DNA of 64,000 nucleotides from Lindgomyces ingoldianus. Its lineage: Eukaryota > Ascomycota > Dothideomycetes > Pleosporales > Lindgomycetaceae. A program made the translations under genes and the position numbers. Below are positions 10,310 to 21,891 of this stretch, piece after piece; the stretch's first letter is position 1, and each line of letters starts with the position of its first letter. The stretch is from positions 566,819 through 630,818 of the forward strand of contig NW_022985195.1 in the NCBI RefSeq assembly GCF_010093535.1, written 5' to 3'. The notes beneath the pieces were generated by a model. It was not told the origin of the DNA and ran no database searches. It saw only the letters and a program-made list of their open reading frames with translations.

Positions 10310-13072
10310 TTAGTCGTAGAGATCCATACCTCCATCGACCTCATCCTCCAACTCGTCGATCGCATCAGACTCATCATACATCTCGCTATCCTCCTCCGAA
10401 TCCGTATGGTTTGGTAGAACTTGGATGTGACCATCCTCGAGCACCACGCGGGCCACCTCTCCGTCTTTAATCGAACCGCGCAGGATCATGACGGCGAGCC
10501 TGTTGAGGACTTCCTTCTCGATCAATCGCGCGAGCGGTCTGGCGCCGTAAGCAGGTGAGTATCCAGCCGAGCCGAGATAATCGCGGACTTCGGTTGTCAT
10601 GTCGATCTTCACATTGCGCCCGTTAGCCAAGAGACGTTTCTGGATTTCAATCATGCGGACGTCGACGATCTTGCGAATTTCCTTCTTGGTGAGGCGGTTA
10701 AAGATGACGATGCTGGATATACGGTTGAGGAATTCCGGAAGGAAGTAGCCGCGCAGAGCACCCATGACCATCTCCTTTGTTGTTGGGTCAATACGGCCAT
10801 CTGGAGAGTTGGGTCGGGCTAGGTATTCAGCGCCGAGATTGCTAGTCATGACGACAATACAATTCTTTGCATCAACGATACGGCCTTGGCCGTCAGTAAT
10901 GCGACCATCGTCCATGAGCTGCAACAGAACTGTGAGGACTTCCTTTGCGGCCTTTTCCACTTCATCGAACAGGAGAATGGAGAAAGGGCGTCGGCGAAGA
11001 GCCTCGGTAAGTTGGCCTCCGGCATCGTGTCCGACGTACCCTGGTGGTGCGCCAATCATCCTACTCAAAGAGTGACGTTCCTGGTATTCAGACATGTCAA
11101 ACCTAATCATTGACTTTGGGTCGTCGAACAGGAACTCGGCGAGTGCCTTTGTAAGCAGCGTCTTGCCAGTACCAGAGGGACCACAGAAGAGGAAGCTGGG
11201 TGGTTGATTCGGGTTTGCGAGACCCGAGCGTTGCAGTCGGATAGCATTCGAAACGGACGTGACTGCTTCTCTCTGGCCAACGACAATCTCGCTGAGGTGG
11301 CGTTCCATGTGGAGCAACTTTTCTTTCTCAGTCGTCCGGAGGCGGGTAACTGGGATGCCAGTCCAGCGGGCGACAATTTCGTTGATTTGGTCTGGTCCAA
11401 CGGCGTCAGTGAGAAGAGCGGTGCCTGATCCGCCCTGGCGGCTCCACATGTCGGCATCCGCCCTCGCTTTCTCCTTCTCAAGCTCGACAATGCGTTGTTC
11501 GACGTCGGGGATGGCGTAGTACTTGAGGTCGGAAGCCGTTTGGAGGTCGCGGATACGTTCAGCCTCGGCGAGCTTGTTCCGGAGATTCTCGAGCTTGATC
11601 TTAGCATCCTGAATCTCCTTGCCACGTTCCTTCTCCCTTTCGTAACTCTCACGAAGAGGCTTCAATTCCTCCTCTACGTTGGCAGCCTCCGCTTTGGCTT
11701 CCTTTAAACGAGCACGAGCAGCCTCATCCTTCTCGCGCTCGAGGGCGTGAATTTCGATCTCCAGCTGGCGAAGGCGGCGCTCGAGGTTATCGAGTGCTTC
11801 TGGCTGCGATTCTCGAGTGACGCGAACTGCGGCTGCAGCCTCATCAATCAAGTCAACCGCAGAGTCGGGGAGCCGACGCTGTGTAAGGTACCGAGCGGCT
11901 AGCGTGGCAGCGGACATAATAGCGCCGTCTAGAATAGTGACACCATGATGGGTCTCGTATCGCTCCTTCAATCCTCGGAGGATAGAAACAGTCTCGGGGA
12001 TCGAAGGCTCTTTGACCAAGACCTGCTGGAAACGTCGTTCGAAGGCCTGGTCCTTCTCGATGTACTTGCGGTACTCGTTTAGGGTTGTTGCGCCGATACA
12101 GTGAAGCTGTCCACGGGCAAGCATGGGCTTGAGAAGGTTAGCAGCGTCCATGCCGCCCTCTCCGGTAGATCCAGCCCCCATGAGAAGATGCATCTCGTCG
12201 ACGAAGAGGACAATCATCTCCTTGGACTCCTCAATCTCCTTCAAAACACTCTTCATGCGTTCTTCAAATTCTCCTCGGTATTTACTGCCAGCGACCAAGG
12301 CTCCGACATCCAAAGAGAGCAGCTTGCACGCTGCCAAGTGTGCGGGTACATCAGCGTCGACAATTCGGCGTGCGAGACCCTCGACAACTGTCGTTTTACC
12401 CACACCAGGGTCTCCGATGAGGACGGGGTTGTTCTTGGTTCGCCTCGACAGAATGCGGATCACTCGTCGGATTTCCTCCTCCCGACCGATGACGGGGTCA
12501 ATCTTGCCGTCTCGGGCCATTGTTGTCATGTCGATCGTGAACTTCTTTAGATACTCATTCTCGTCCTCGGTGTCTGCCGTCTTAGAGTCCACTCGCTTTG
12601 TGCCCCGGATTGCTTGGATCGCCTGATCGATCTGCTTCGTGTTCGGGACGTTGGCGTCTGCGAGACAGCGCTGGACGGATGCATCTTGCACGAGGCACTG
12701 GATGAGGTGGTCGATGGCGATGTAGCTGTCCTTCTGCGTTCTGCTGAGCTCCTCGGCGGCGCGCAGCACTTTGGACATGGCAGGTGAAGGGGAGGTGCGC
12801 TCCGGCGGCGGATCTTGGCTCGGAAGACGCACCACGGCCTTCTTCAGCGAGCGTTCAAACTGCTGTGGGTCACCGTTTGCTCGCTCGATGACCTGGCGGA
12901 ACATGGGCGGCGAGGCGTTGGTGCCCTGGTTGTGCTTGTCCGGTGCCGGGTCGATGAGAGAAACAGCGAGGTGGATGGGAGTGAGTTGTGCATGGGCATA
13001 GCTTTTGGCCAGCTCGAAGCTGTCAGCGACGGCCTTGGCTGCCCGATCCGTGTATTGATCAAACGAAGTCAT
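10310..13072 (-). CDS. HSP104: Hsp104/ClpB-type protein disaggregase
   Basis: One uninterrupted exon encodes 920 aa, the expected size for fungal Hsp104 (Neurospora Hsp98). The Clp N-domain covers about residues 1-150. AAA module 1 has Walker A GDPGVGKTTVVEG (about 220) and Walker B VLFVDEMHLL. A charged coiled-coil middle domain follows (about 410-530), then AAA module 2 with Walker A GPSGTGKTLLTKA, Walker B ILLFDEVEKA and the GAPPGYVGH pore loop. The tail is acidic (DELEDEVDGGMDLYD), as in cytosolic eukaryotic members that bind TPR co-chaperones, and there is no mitochondrial presequence. It forms a hexamer that threads aggregated proteins using ATP, working with Hsp70/Hsp40. The upstream heat-shock elements support stress induction. 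Confidence 0.97.
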   Translation of the reverse strand: MTSFDQYTDRAAKAVADSFELAKSYAHAQLTPIHLAVSLIDPAPDKHNQGTNASPPMFRQVIERANGDPQQFERSLKKAVVRLPSQDPPPERTSPSPAMSKVLRAAEELSRTQKDSYIAIDHLIQCLVQDASVQRCLADANVPNTKQIDQAIQAIRGTKRVDSKTADTEDENEYLKKFTIDMTTMARDGKIDPVIGREEEIRRVIRILSRRTKNNPVLIGDPGVGKTTVVEGLARRIVDADVPAHLAACKLLSLDVGALVAGSKYRGEFEERMKSVLKEIEESKEMIVLFVDEMHLLMGAGSTGEGGMDAANLLKPMLARGQLHCIGATTLNEYRKYIEKDQAFERRFQQVLVKEPSIPETVSILRGLKERYETHHGVTILDGAIMSAATLAARYLTQRRLPDSAVDLIDEAAAAVRVTRESQPEALDNLERRLRQLEIEIHALEREKDEAARARLKEAKAEAANVEEELKPLRESYEREKERGKEIQDAKIKLENLRNKLAEAERIRDLQTASDLKYYAIPDVEQRIVELEKEKARADADMWSRQGGSGTALLTDAVGPDQINEIVARWTGIPVTRLRTTEKEKLLHMERHLSEIVVGQREAVTSVSNAIRLQRSGLANPNQPPSFLFCGPSGTGKTLLTKALAEFLFDDPKSMIRFDMSEYQERHSLSRMIGAPPGYVGHDAGGQLTEALRRRPFSILLFDEVEKAAKEVLTVLLQLMDDGRITDGQGRIVDAKNCIVVMTSNLGAEYLARPNSPDGRIDPTTKEMVMGALRGYFLPEFLNRISSIVIFNRLTKKEIRKIVDVRMIEIQKRLLANGRNVKIDMTTEVRDYLGSAGYSPAYGARPLARLIEKEVLNRLAVMILRGSIKDGEVARVVLEDGHIQVLPNHTDSEEDSEMYDESDAIDELEDEVDGGMDLYD

Positions 13073-13224
13073 GGTGTTGTAGTTGTTACGTTAGCAGGGA
13101 CTCGATTCCTAGTGCAAGAGAGGGTGGGTTGAGTATGCTTTGGCTAAACAATGTTGAAAGACAGTGTTGAAGTGGGAGTCTATGGAGAAGGAAGAGAGGC
13201 GAGGCCGTGGCGAGGGTCGAGTCT

Positions 13225-13333
13225 CTTATATACGGGGGTCGTGACTGGATTCTTGAAGATGCGCGAAGCAGCCAGTGGCACCAGCAACTTTCTCGTTGTC
13301 TCGCGCCCAGTCGTGACGCTTGTCGAAGGTTCT
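13225..13333 (-). promoter_or_regulatory. Hsp104 promoter: TATA box and heat-shock elements
   Basis: On the minus strand, TATATAAG (13225-13232) lies about 150 bp upstream of the Hsp104 ATG. Beyond it, 13249-13258 carries TTCnnGAA (ATTCTTGAAG) and 13324-13333 carries GAAnnTTC (CGAAGGTTCT). Inverted GAA/TTC units two bases apart are the core of an HSF1 binding site. The rest of 13073-13893 shows no gene; it also holds the upstream region of the GH1 gene. Confidence 0.65.
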
Positions 13334-13893
13334 GGTGCCTTCCAAGCATTTCACCGGAACCAACCCCCGCCGACGTCAGGCTGCATTACCCGATCTAGAC
13401 CGAGACCGGCTAGACCCGACGTGTCAGCCCATCTTCCCATCTCGTAAGACACCACGGTCTGAATCCGCCCACACCATCGTCACTCAAGGCCATGCATCAT
13501 GAATTCACTCTGCACTTACTAACGAGCCCGGCTCGGTGCAAGCTCGAAGCTCCAGATCATATCCAAGGATCACCGGGCTCCCATAATCCCCAACCATCAA
13601 GTATATTTCCTCGGAATATGTTCGGGATCTTAGAACGGCAGCTCGCAAGTTCCGTCTGCAAGTCATCTGTCTGCTCTCGCCCTCAATTCATCCGGATACC
13701 TTCTCGGAGCCTCATTGATCTTCGTTCCTGGTGCTACCCCGCAACCGGCCAGCAAATTTTCAGGAAATCTACATTTCCCCGCAGCTCAATTACGGCATTG
13801 TAACCTTAAGCTTGGAGCTTTAAAATGATGGTTAGGTATAAGTTTTCTTTCCTTCTGGTGTCATGTCCTTGAGCTTCGTTTGGTGCTGATACA

Positions 13894-15888
13894 ATGTCTC
13901 TCTCAATTCTTTTCGCATTGCTTTTTGCAGTTTCTCCGGTAGTTGTCTCTCAGCATGCATCTGTTCCATCCAGCACAGTAGCTTCTACTAGCCAGACAAG
14001 TTCTGGGGCCTCTTCTTTTACCACAAGTGTGGAGCTGTCTGTGGAGGGTAAGCTACTACCTCTTTCCTATTACTCGTCAGTTTCTCTAGAATATGTATGA
14101 ATCACTGCTCTTTTCGTAATGTCAGCTTTCGATGCTAGCTACTGTCTGTTTGCTCCGATGGAGGTTCCTCAAAAACTCTCATTCCGCACCCCGGCTACTT
14201 AAATCCCCTCTGTATTGAGCACTAAAACTTTCAGACCTCTGGGATCTTTACGTTGGCCCAGTTTCTACCTTCTCCATCAACACCACCGTCGAGCCTACGC
14301 CGATCCCTAGTAGCTCGCTGGTTCCACCGCCGGCTCTGTATTACCCTCCCTTCCCAAAGGGTCAGCAGGTCCCTCTTCAGCCTAAGAACGAGAGTTGGAA
14401 ATTCCCCAAAGGCTTCTGGTATGGTGTTGCGGGTGCCGCATATCAGATCGAAGGCGCCGTAAAGGCGGAAGGAAGAGGGCCTAGTATTTGGGATGTGTTA
14501 ACCCATCGAGTGGTGAATTACGTCTCCACAAATGATACGGGAGATATCGCAGACAACAACTACTACCAATACAAAGAAGACATTGCCCGCATCGCAGCTC
14601 TCGGCTTGAAAACATACTCTTTCTCCCTGTCCTGGTCGCGCATTCTACCCTTCGGCTCCGGCTCTATCAATGAACAAGCACTCCTTCACTACGATGACGT
14701 AATCGACACCTGCCTACAATACGGTATCATACCCCAAGTAACACTGTTCCATTGGGACCTCCCTCTCTTCCTACAGAATACATACAACGGCTGGCTAAGT
14801 GATAAAATCATCTCTGACTTCACCGACTATGCACGCATAGTATTCAACCGTTGGCACTCAAAAGTCCACTATTGGTTCACAGTCAACGAACCCATTGTCT
14901 TCTGTGGTTTCTACCCGCTTCCGGCAAATTACTTCAAGAACACGACCATTCCGCCCAAACAACAACCCTACGTCTGCGGTCACAACGTCCTCTTAAGCCA
15001 CGCCTCAGCCTACCATCTGGCAAAGTCAATCAACAGCTCGCTCAGCGTATCCTTCAAGACAAACGGCGGATTCAAAATCCCGCGAACAGACTCTCAAGCG
15101 GACGCCGAAGCCGTACAGCGCGCCTGGGACTTTAACGAAGGCTGGTTTGCCAACCCAACATTCATTAACGGCGACTACCCAACCCACCTAAAAGACTATG
15201 TCAGCGGTTTCCTCCCCGCCTTTACCGACAAGCAAAAAGCGCAGATAAACGGGACTTGCGACATCTTCGCGCACGATGCGTACACTAGCGATTTCATCAT
15301 GGCACCCGACGCCGGTATCGACGCCTGCATTGCAAACACCACAAACCCGTTGTACCCGGGCTGCTATAACACCACGAAAGTCTACGCAAATGGATACTGG
15401 ACAATTGGCGCCGCTGGCGACCCGGGAACTCCCTGGCTTAACCAAGCCACAGACTGGGTTCCCTCTTTTTTGCACTATATGCAGGACACGTGGAAACCGC
15501 GTGGAGGGATTGCGATTACGGAGTTCGGCATCAGTGAGCCGTATGAGGAACTCCGGACGAATCTTGCGAGTATCTTGATTGATCCGATAAGGTCGAATTA
15601 TTACAAGTCGTATCTCGAGGCTATACTTATTGCGATTGGTGAGGGTGTTAATGTGGTGGGGACGCTGGCGTGGAGTATTTATGATAATTTGGAGTGGAGT
15701 CAGGGGTACTCTGTTAAGTTTGGGATTCAGGTGAGTTGAATCATTTATCCCCTTCGAAGTGAGGACGGATTTTAGGATGAGGCTGCTAACGGTATGAATA
15801 GTATGTCAATCTCACGACACAGGAACGGTATTTCAAAGCGAGTGCCTTTGAGTATGCTAATATGTTTAATGTGTATCTCGAGAAGTAA
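13894..15888 (+). CDS. Secreted GH1 beta-glucosidase
   Basis: Three exons (13894-14047, 14235-15730, 15802-15888) give 578 aa with consistent phases and GT-AG borders. An N-terminal signal peptide (MSLSILFALLFAVSPVVVSQ) is followed by a Ser/Thr/Pro-rich stretch of about 100 residues, unusual for intracellular GH1 enzymes. The catalytic domain opens with FPKGFWYGVAGAAYQIEGA. The acid/base glutamate is in WFTVNEPIVFCGF and the nucleophile in IAITEFGISEPYE. The last exons carry the LEWSQGYSVKFGIQYV block expected near the C-terminus. Likely reaction: hydrolysis of beta-glucosides (cellobiose or plant glucosides) outside the cell or at the wall. Several N-x-T/S sequons fit secretion. Substrate preference cannot be read from sequence. 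Confidence 0.93.
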
Positions 15889-16315
15889 GGAAATAGAGTT
15901 TCAAGGAATTGTCACCCGATTGCGTAAGGGGTGAGGCACCAAGGGTATTGGAAACTACAGCAAAGTGGAAGTAGGATACCTTCGTAAATATCTAATTTTA
16001 CACCATATGAGGAAGCTCTCAGGGTAATATCTAATTCCCAAGGGATCAAGCAATCCTTCATCATGCGAACCGACCCAAGCGTCCATTATACTAATTCCAA
16101 TTCAAGCCAACCCTAAGAAACGACTAAGCATTGCGTCGTTGGTCTGTCTGTAACAGCCATTTCATCCTCCATTACCCTCGCCTGGTTTTCGCGCCGCGAG
16201 CCGGCCTGGCAGCTGATGCAGTTCCGCATACATAAACACTAGGCGACGTGCAACGGCTTTTGCATGTGTGTCATCCTATTCCAAGGAATCCGCATGTGTC
16301 GATGGCAAAGAGTGG
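15889..16315. other. Convergent intergenic region
   Basis: Lies between the 3' ends of the GH1 gene (+) and the membrane-protein gene (-). Nothing beyond expected 3' UTR was seen. Confidence 0.4.
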
Positions 16316-17058
16316 TTAGGATTGCTGACCGCTCATCTCCATCTCCTTCCTGTTCTGTCGCGTAGCCCACTTATCGGCTAACCACGTCACAATCGTAAGA
16401 CCAAAGCTCGCGACGAGAAGAAGGAATACGGTCAGAGTGCCATATAGCGCGAATTTCTATCCCCAAAGTCAGTCATCATTCTCCAAGGGTGGAGTACATA
16501 ATTCTAACTTACACTCTGCTTGCACAAGCTTCCAAAGCTGCCGTTCCCCATGTTCGCTGGCATGCCCAGATCCTGCTGTAAGGGCTGGCTATTCTTATAC
16601 TTGCAGGTCCAGGTCTGGATAGTGTCAAGCTCGGGGGTGTCGTTGTTGAGGATGTGGGCGTAGATGACGGTTACGAGGGTGACGAGAGCGGAGGGGATTG
16701 TCGTTCCGATTGCGAGGAGGGCACGGAGGGTGGGACGGTTGACGAGGTTGAACTGGAGATTGTTAGCACCATTGCTTATTAAGGATAAGAGAGGGTTACG
16801 TACAGAAGGAACCAAAGCGAGGACGAGGAACACAGTTGAGAGCACGAAGACCGATGCAGCGCTTCCGATCAGCGCTTTTGTACCAGCGACGTCAAAGTGC
16901 TGTGGCCATAGGGGCAACCACCATGGATTCGAACTCTGCTGTTTGTTGAAGACATCGAGGGTGTGTGCTGAGGTACCCAGAATGGCGACACTGAGCGCAG
17001 CGCAGAGGCCGATGATAATGGCTTGTGCCAGATGGAGAGGGGCGGGATTGATCTTCAT
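16316..17058 (-). CDS. Four-helix integral membrane protein, MARVEL-like
   Basis: The model is 16804-17058, 16513-16752 and 16316-16456 (211 aa). The first intron (51 bp, GTACGT...GCTAAC...CAG) is a multiple of three with no stop, so read-through also stays open, but its perfect splice signals argue for removal. The second uses donor GTAAGT. Four hydrophobic segments are visible: LAQAIIIGLCAALSVAIL, GSAASVFVLSTVFLVLALV, LLAIGTTIPSALVTLVTVIY and GTLTVFLLLVASFGLTIVTW, ending in a short charged tail. Topology and size resemble fungal MARVEL-type proteins, which act in membrane organisation; the assignment is by shape only. Confidence 0.75.
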
Positions 17059-18201
17059 GGTTGTCGTGGATATGTAAATGGAGCTTCTCAGGCGCGGTAT
17101 GGAGAACTGGAATGATCTGTTCTATACAAGAAGAACGATATATACGGAGTAGGTATCCAGAAGAAAGGAGTCAATCAGAAAGGAGGCCCAAACCAGGAGC
17201 ACCCCGCAAGATCAAAACAAATTGAAATGAATGAAGGACCGAAACACAAAGCTTTTGCGAGCCTGAGCCTGATATACCGTTGTCGGTCTTCTTCAGATCA
17301 GAGCACAAAGGGGGGATGCTTGCACCCTTTTAAAACATCTTGGTCGCGTTGGCGGTTTCAAGCCCCTCCATCATCCCAATCCCCTTCTCGCCCAAAATAA
17401 GACCAACCCTTGCACAAAAGCCAATCCATCCGGATTGGAGATCCAAATACAAATCCCGGGCTAGACTGCCGGCGTTGCTGTTGTCATCCCGTTCGTGCCA
17501 GCGCGTAAGTGAGATGGAGGAGAACGTTTGGTGGAGGTCGTGCTTGGGCGACCGCAGAAAATAGCATATTAACTTGCATTCCCACATGACTCTAATCCTC
17601 ATACAGCTATATTTGCTGACAATCAAGGTCCCCAATTTCCACGCCTGCAGATCGCGAGGCCAATAAAAGATCTGTTTGCAGATGGTAGGGCGGGTTTGAG
17701 TCGGCCCCAAGATGTACAATTAAGCACCGTGGCGCTTGTGTTCCGCCAACCGTTTTCGTGGTGAGGTTGGAGCTATACCTTTTCTAGAGAGGTCACTGAA
17801 TGGTGATTGACCTATGCGATGGCCTGAAACGATTATGCATGTGACAAGGCGCTTGGGGGAGTGACTTGCAGATATTGATTCGGGAGAGGTTTCGGCGCTT
17901 ATGCGGGGGCGTGATTGGTGTTTCAAATACGCTAAGACACAATGGCCGAAAATGGATGTTGGAGCTCTTTTTGGAGAACGATGAGGTTGGAGAAGACAGC
18001 GAACGTTTCGTTTGCTCTTTGGAAAGGGTTAAAGCATAGGAGGCCGATGAAAATCTTTTTGGGTGGGCGTGGATACAAAGACGTGAAGATCATTATGCTT
18101 CGAGTGGCCCAGGGACAGAGATAGTGAAGTTGATACCCTCCTGTTCATGCTGGAATGGGATTAGATTGTATAGTGTAAATATATCTACACCGTAAATGCA
18201 C
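17059..18201. other. Intergenic with a weak minus-strand coding candidate at 17330-17602
   Basis: On the minus strand an open frame from ATG 17602 to 17330 (about 91 aa) ends SLARDLYLDLQSGWIGF and then ILGEKGIGMMEGLETANATK. It reads more like protein than its surroundings, but no family was recognised and no upstream exon could be joined with confidence. The remainder shows nothing. Confidence 0.25.
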
Positions 18202-19108
18202 TCATAATAATTGACCTGTGAGACCTGCCCTGCTGCCGCCGAAGCCCCATCTCCGTCTCCTAGTGCCTTGTGTTGCCTTCAACTTTCCCTTCTTTGCAGT
18301 TTCCAATGGATGTTCTTGTTCCCAACGCTCGTCAGTTTTGTATGTGTTGACAGCTTGGTTCAGGTCATAGTCAGCTTGTTGGAGATACAACAATGCTACA
18401 TCATATCTATGTCGAGGAGCAATACTCCCTTCTGATCAGCCATTTCATCCAGAATTTGAGACAGATGCGTCGTGCTTACTCTGGGACTTTGCACGCGACC
18501 ATCCACTTCCTTACTTTACCTTTCCTGATTTCCTCCTCCTCACCCTCCAATGGGCGCGGACTTAAGCTTACACCTCCTTTGTAATATTCCCCGGGTATGA
18601 GAAGCGTCCGACGCGCCGCGAGCAGATGATCTGCATATAGCCCGTTGGTGCCTCGCAGGGCGCCCGCGGGTACACCATATCGCAATGACAGGGAAGCTAT
18701 TGAATCGTTGTTGGGGTCTACAAAGTGCAGGACGTCGGGCGCTTGCTCTTCATCTTGGCCTTTGGGCTTCTCCGGCTGGGTTTGCAAAGGATTATTCGTG
18801 GAGTATGGCGGTAATTCATCATTCGCTTCTTTACTTATCGATGAGTGTCTGGCTTGATTGTGCGTCGGCGGCGAGTATGTAGGAGGGTCGCGCAGTCCCT
18901 GGGGTAGTGCTGACGCTACGATAGAGACCTGGCAATAGGGACAGTAGGTTGCAAAGCGGGGATTGCCTGCTACACAGTGGGCGCATACGACGCGGCCGCA
19001 GCATTCGAAGCGGTGCTCATGGTGTGTTGATTTCTCTATCTTCTCATCGTACCTAGGTAGGATAGAGGAGAGGAGCGACGCGCAGGTGCAGCAGGCTTCG
19101 GAGGACAT
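18202..19108 (-). CDS. Zinc-finger (RING-like) and LysM-domain protein
   Basis: Two exons, 18480-19108 and 18202-18406, give 277 aa. The 73 bp intron has donor GTAAGC and acceptor ATAG and joins ACKVPE to YDVALLYLQQADYDLNQAV in frame. Near the N-terminus Cys/His pairs (ACCTCASLL, FECCGRVVCAHC, TYCPYC) form a RING- or FYVE-like zinc site. The middle is Pro/Ser-rich. A LysM-type segment (about 140-185) begins VLHFVDPNNDSIASLSLRYG and ends TLLIPGEYY. After it a short helical UBA-like segment (VALLYLQQADYDLNQAVNTY) is seen. There is no signal peptide, so this LysM is probably intracellular rather than a chitin-binding effector. Such proteins are conserved in ascomycetes with no firm function; a ubiquitin-related role is conjecture. 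Confidence 0.8.
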
Positions 19109-19789
19109 AATAGTGCGACGGGCAAGTAGAAGATATAGAACTGCGATGAAGACAAGAGAATTTACAGTGTGATAATCTAAAGAAGAGGCGTGAGGGCTAT
19201 GCTCGGGAGGGACTCGGCAACGTCATGACCTCGATACCTAGATTGGACAATCAGCGAATCGGCATCTACCTACGCGCGATTCGCTGTTAGCGGGACGGAT
19301 ATGATGTTGAGTCTCAAGTGCGACAGCTCGTGTGCAGCGGAATTGGCACAGGAAGAGAAACTAATCGATAATTACGATGAGTTCTGCGAGTTGCAGGCAT
19401 CCTAAGCTTTGGAGGTGAGAGCTGCATGGGTGAATACGGCTCCAGCGCACGGCGTTCGGGCCGTCTCTTTGCCGAGCCCACAACTGAAATTCAGCAACAA
19501 AAACTTTCAAGCCTCTTCTCGACATCGCCAACTCAACGTCTTCCACCCATCCATTTACCTGCACTACGAGGTATGTTCGTTCATAATCTGTCCAGAGTGC
19601 CTTTCAGATGGCCTGGGAAAGCAATCGCACTCTCTGCGAGGGTGATACGCTTTCCCTCTGCACCTAGAGCTGAAGAACCCTCGCTGCGGGCTGAGGGCAC
19701 TCTTTCTGGCTCTGGCTTCTGAAGGCTAATACGTTCACCCCACAGATACCTCAGTCGCACTCTGCCATTGAGAATCTCCCGCCGCCAAA
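19109..19789. promoter_or_regulatory. Divergent promoter region; probable 5' UTR intron of uS8 at 19571-19745
   Basis: A donor GTATGT at 19571 and acceptor CCCACAG ending at 19745 bracket 175 bp just upstream of the uS8 start at 19790. Leader introns are common in fungal ribosomal protein genes. The call is from splice signals alone. The left part should hold the promoter of the LysM gene. Confidence 0.45.
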
Positions 19790-20411
19790 ATGGTCAAGAC
19801 CTCCGTCCTCAACGATGCGCTCAATGCCATCAACAACGCCGAGAAGTCTGGCAAGCGCCAGGTCCTCATCCGTCCAAGCTCCAAGGTCATCATCAAATTC
19901 CTCACTGTGATGCAGCGCCATGGTACGTGTACTTTTACTTCCCTCTCGGGCTGATAACTAGGCAATGGTTTTGATTCCTCTACAACCTTTGCCCTTTAAG
20001 TGCCCGACAGATTAAGATTTTCAGCGAAGGACTTACACGTCTTCGGATCTTCTATGATGTCTGATGTTTATTTCTTCGCAACATGCTGATGAGATTATTT
20101 AGGCTACATTGGCGAGTTTGAGGAGGTTGACGACCACCGCAATGGCAAGATTGTTATCCAGCTCAACGGACGCGTATGTGCACCCTCTGTCTTACTGTAG
20201 AGCCAATGCTGACCTTATCCAGATCAACAAAACCGGTGTCATCAGCCCCCGCTACAACGTCCAGCTCCGCGATCTCGAGAAGTGGGTCGTCAAGCTTCTG
20301 CCCTCGCGTCAGTTTGGCTACATCGTCCTCACCACCTCTGCCGGCATCCTCGACCACGAAGAGGCAAGGAGGAAACACGTTGCTGGAAAAGTTATTGGCT
20401 TCTTCTATTAG
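19790..20411 (+). CDS. RPS22: 40S ribosomal protein S22/S15a (uS8)
   Basis: Three exons (19790-19922, 20103-20173, 20223-20411) give 130 aa, exactly the family length. Introns are 180 bp and 49 bp with GTACGT and GTATGT donors. The product is uS8 throughout: [19 protein letters not shown] at the start, the [18 protein letters not shown] block across intron 1, and [17 protein letters not shown] near the end, finishing KVIGFFY. uS8 binds 16S-like rRNA in the small-subunit body and is essential for assembly. The start codon context GCCAAAATGG fits strong translation. Confidence 0.97.
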
Positions 20412-21891
20412 GATATCACAATGTACAGTGGTGAATACCCAAGGCGTAGTCATGCTTAGCCTGCACGATGAGGCTAGATTAGAATTCAAAATCTGATGAC
20501 AACTGATGAATATTGTTATCCCTTTTACAGCATCTGGTGACTTAAATGAATTGTAGTCCTCCATCCGAGGATATTATGGCGTCCTCTCAATTGTTCTTGA
20601 TTGCAGTGACCGACAAGCATTACGCCAGTACTATTTAGTCTAACACAATAGAAAACATCGTGAGTCTGAGAGTGTTACTTGACCCAGCTTTCAACAGAGG
20701 GATTAATCCTACTGCCATGGAACTACAAAATACTTCACATCTGCCTTCAGACATTGGAACGAAGACTACGGAGCGGGATTGTGTGCCACGCTAGTTAGAA
20801 AACGAGAGTGCTTTAAAACTCTGGGCCTATCTAGTGGTTGATGTAGGAGGGAACTTAAGATTGAATACTCCAGCTGTTTAACAACGCGGCGATGCTCGGA
20901 GCGTTAAATGAAACGGGATAGATTGCATGAGGCTCTGTACTCACCACACCTTTTCAAGTGTGGAATGTTTCTCAATGCCCGCTTCTTAAAACCCGTGCTT
21001 CAGACACCGACGATGCATCTTCAAAATCCGTCCTATTGAAAAGTCCGAGCTAGGTCACATACTCTTAGCCAGGGCAAAGGCTAAATCCTTGCGACATATT
21101 CAAGGAGGTTGATTATCTTCATCGTTATGTCGATGCTCAGGTGGTCTGAGTCGATACCAAGCTTCACGTCAAGCTTGCCGAAGCTTTGTGGCTTCTGAAT
21201 GAAGGAATTTTGGAGTCAAACACGAAGACAACTCCTACCCTACCTTTTCTCCAAGTCTGATGTATAATCCGCTTGTCTACATTCGCAGTGCTCCACATCG
21301 GAGGCTCAAACGCCGTCCAATCGTCATTCATTGTGGCTTCGCCCCGGATTTCCACGTGTGGAAAGTCGGTGTCAAAGCGGGCCGCCCATCCATGCTAACT
21401 CCACAGATCGTCCCCATTCATTTATCCACCAACACCAACCACTCTTCGGCCCTCGCGACACCGTTCATCGGCATTTGAGCATCCTGCTCACGGCTTATGA
21501 CCTCTCAAAAAACTGGGTGTAGCAGGATCTTCCGAGGATCTTACTAAAGGGTTATACGTGAACATCGGCGTTCACAAGGCCGACAGCATGGCAGTTGGGA
21601 GCGGTAGGCCAAACACCCGGGAACAGGTGGCAATCCTGGATAGTGTATGTGGGTAATCAAGCTTTCATTCTGCATCCTGGCTCCGATCTTTTGGTGTTGT
21701 ATAAAGGTGGTTACGCCCCGCTCAAAGTCGTATTCAATGTTTGGGTTTCTCTCTCCTCTGTTTGCTTCACCTCTCGTCGTGACCGTTGCTTTCGCGAGAG
21801 CCTCGTGATCTGATCCCCTTCCTCTCAAGACCGAGATCCCGATTACGGAACCTTCGCTCCTAGTTCTAGTTCCAGCTCGCGGTCCAGCAAG
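20412..21891. other. Intergenic, MFS promoter side
   Basis: About 1.5 kb without a recognisable gene. Short open frames around 21164-21930 on both strands look random. The part next to 21892 is the presumed MFS promoter. Confidence 0.4.

Noticed and set aside
10764..13132. Several plus-strand frames over Hsp104
   Set aside because: Antisense to a fully conserved 920-codon gene.
13492..13803. Plus-strand frame of 103 codons before the GH1 gene
   Set aside because: No motif; it falls in the Hsp104/GH1 promoter region.
19923..20102. Possible box C/D snoRNA in uS8 intron 1
   Set aside because: ATGATGT and CTGATGA words occur, but not spaced as a C/D pair with closing stem.
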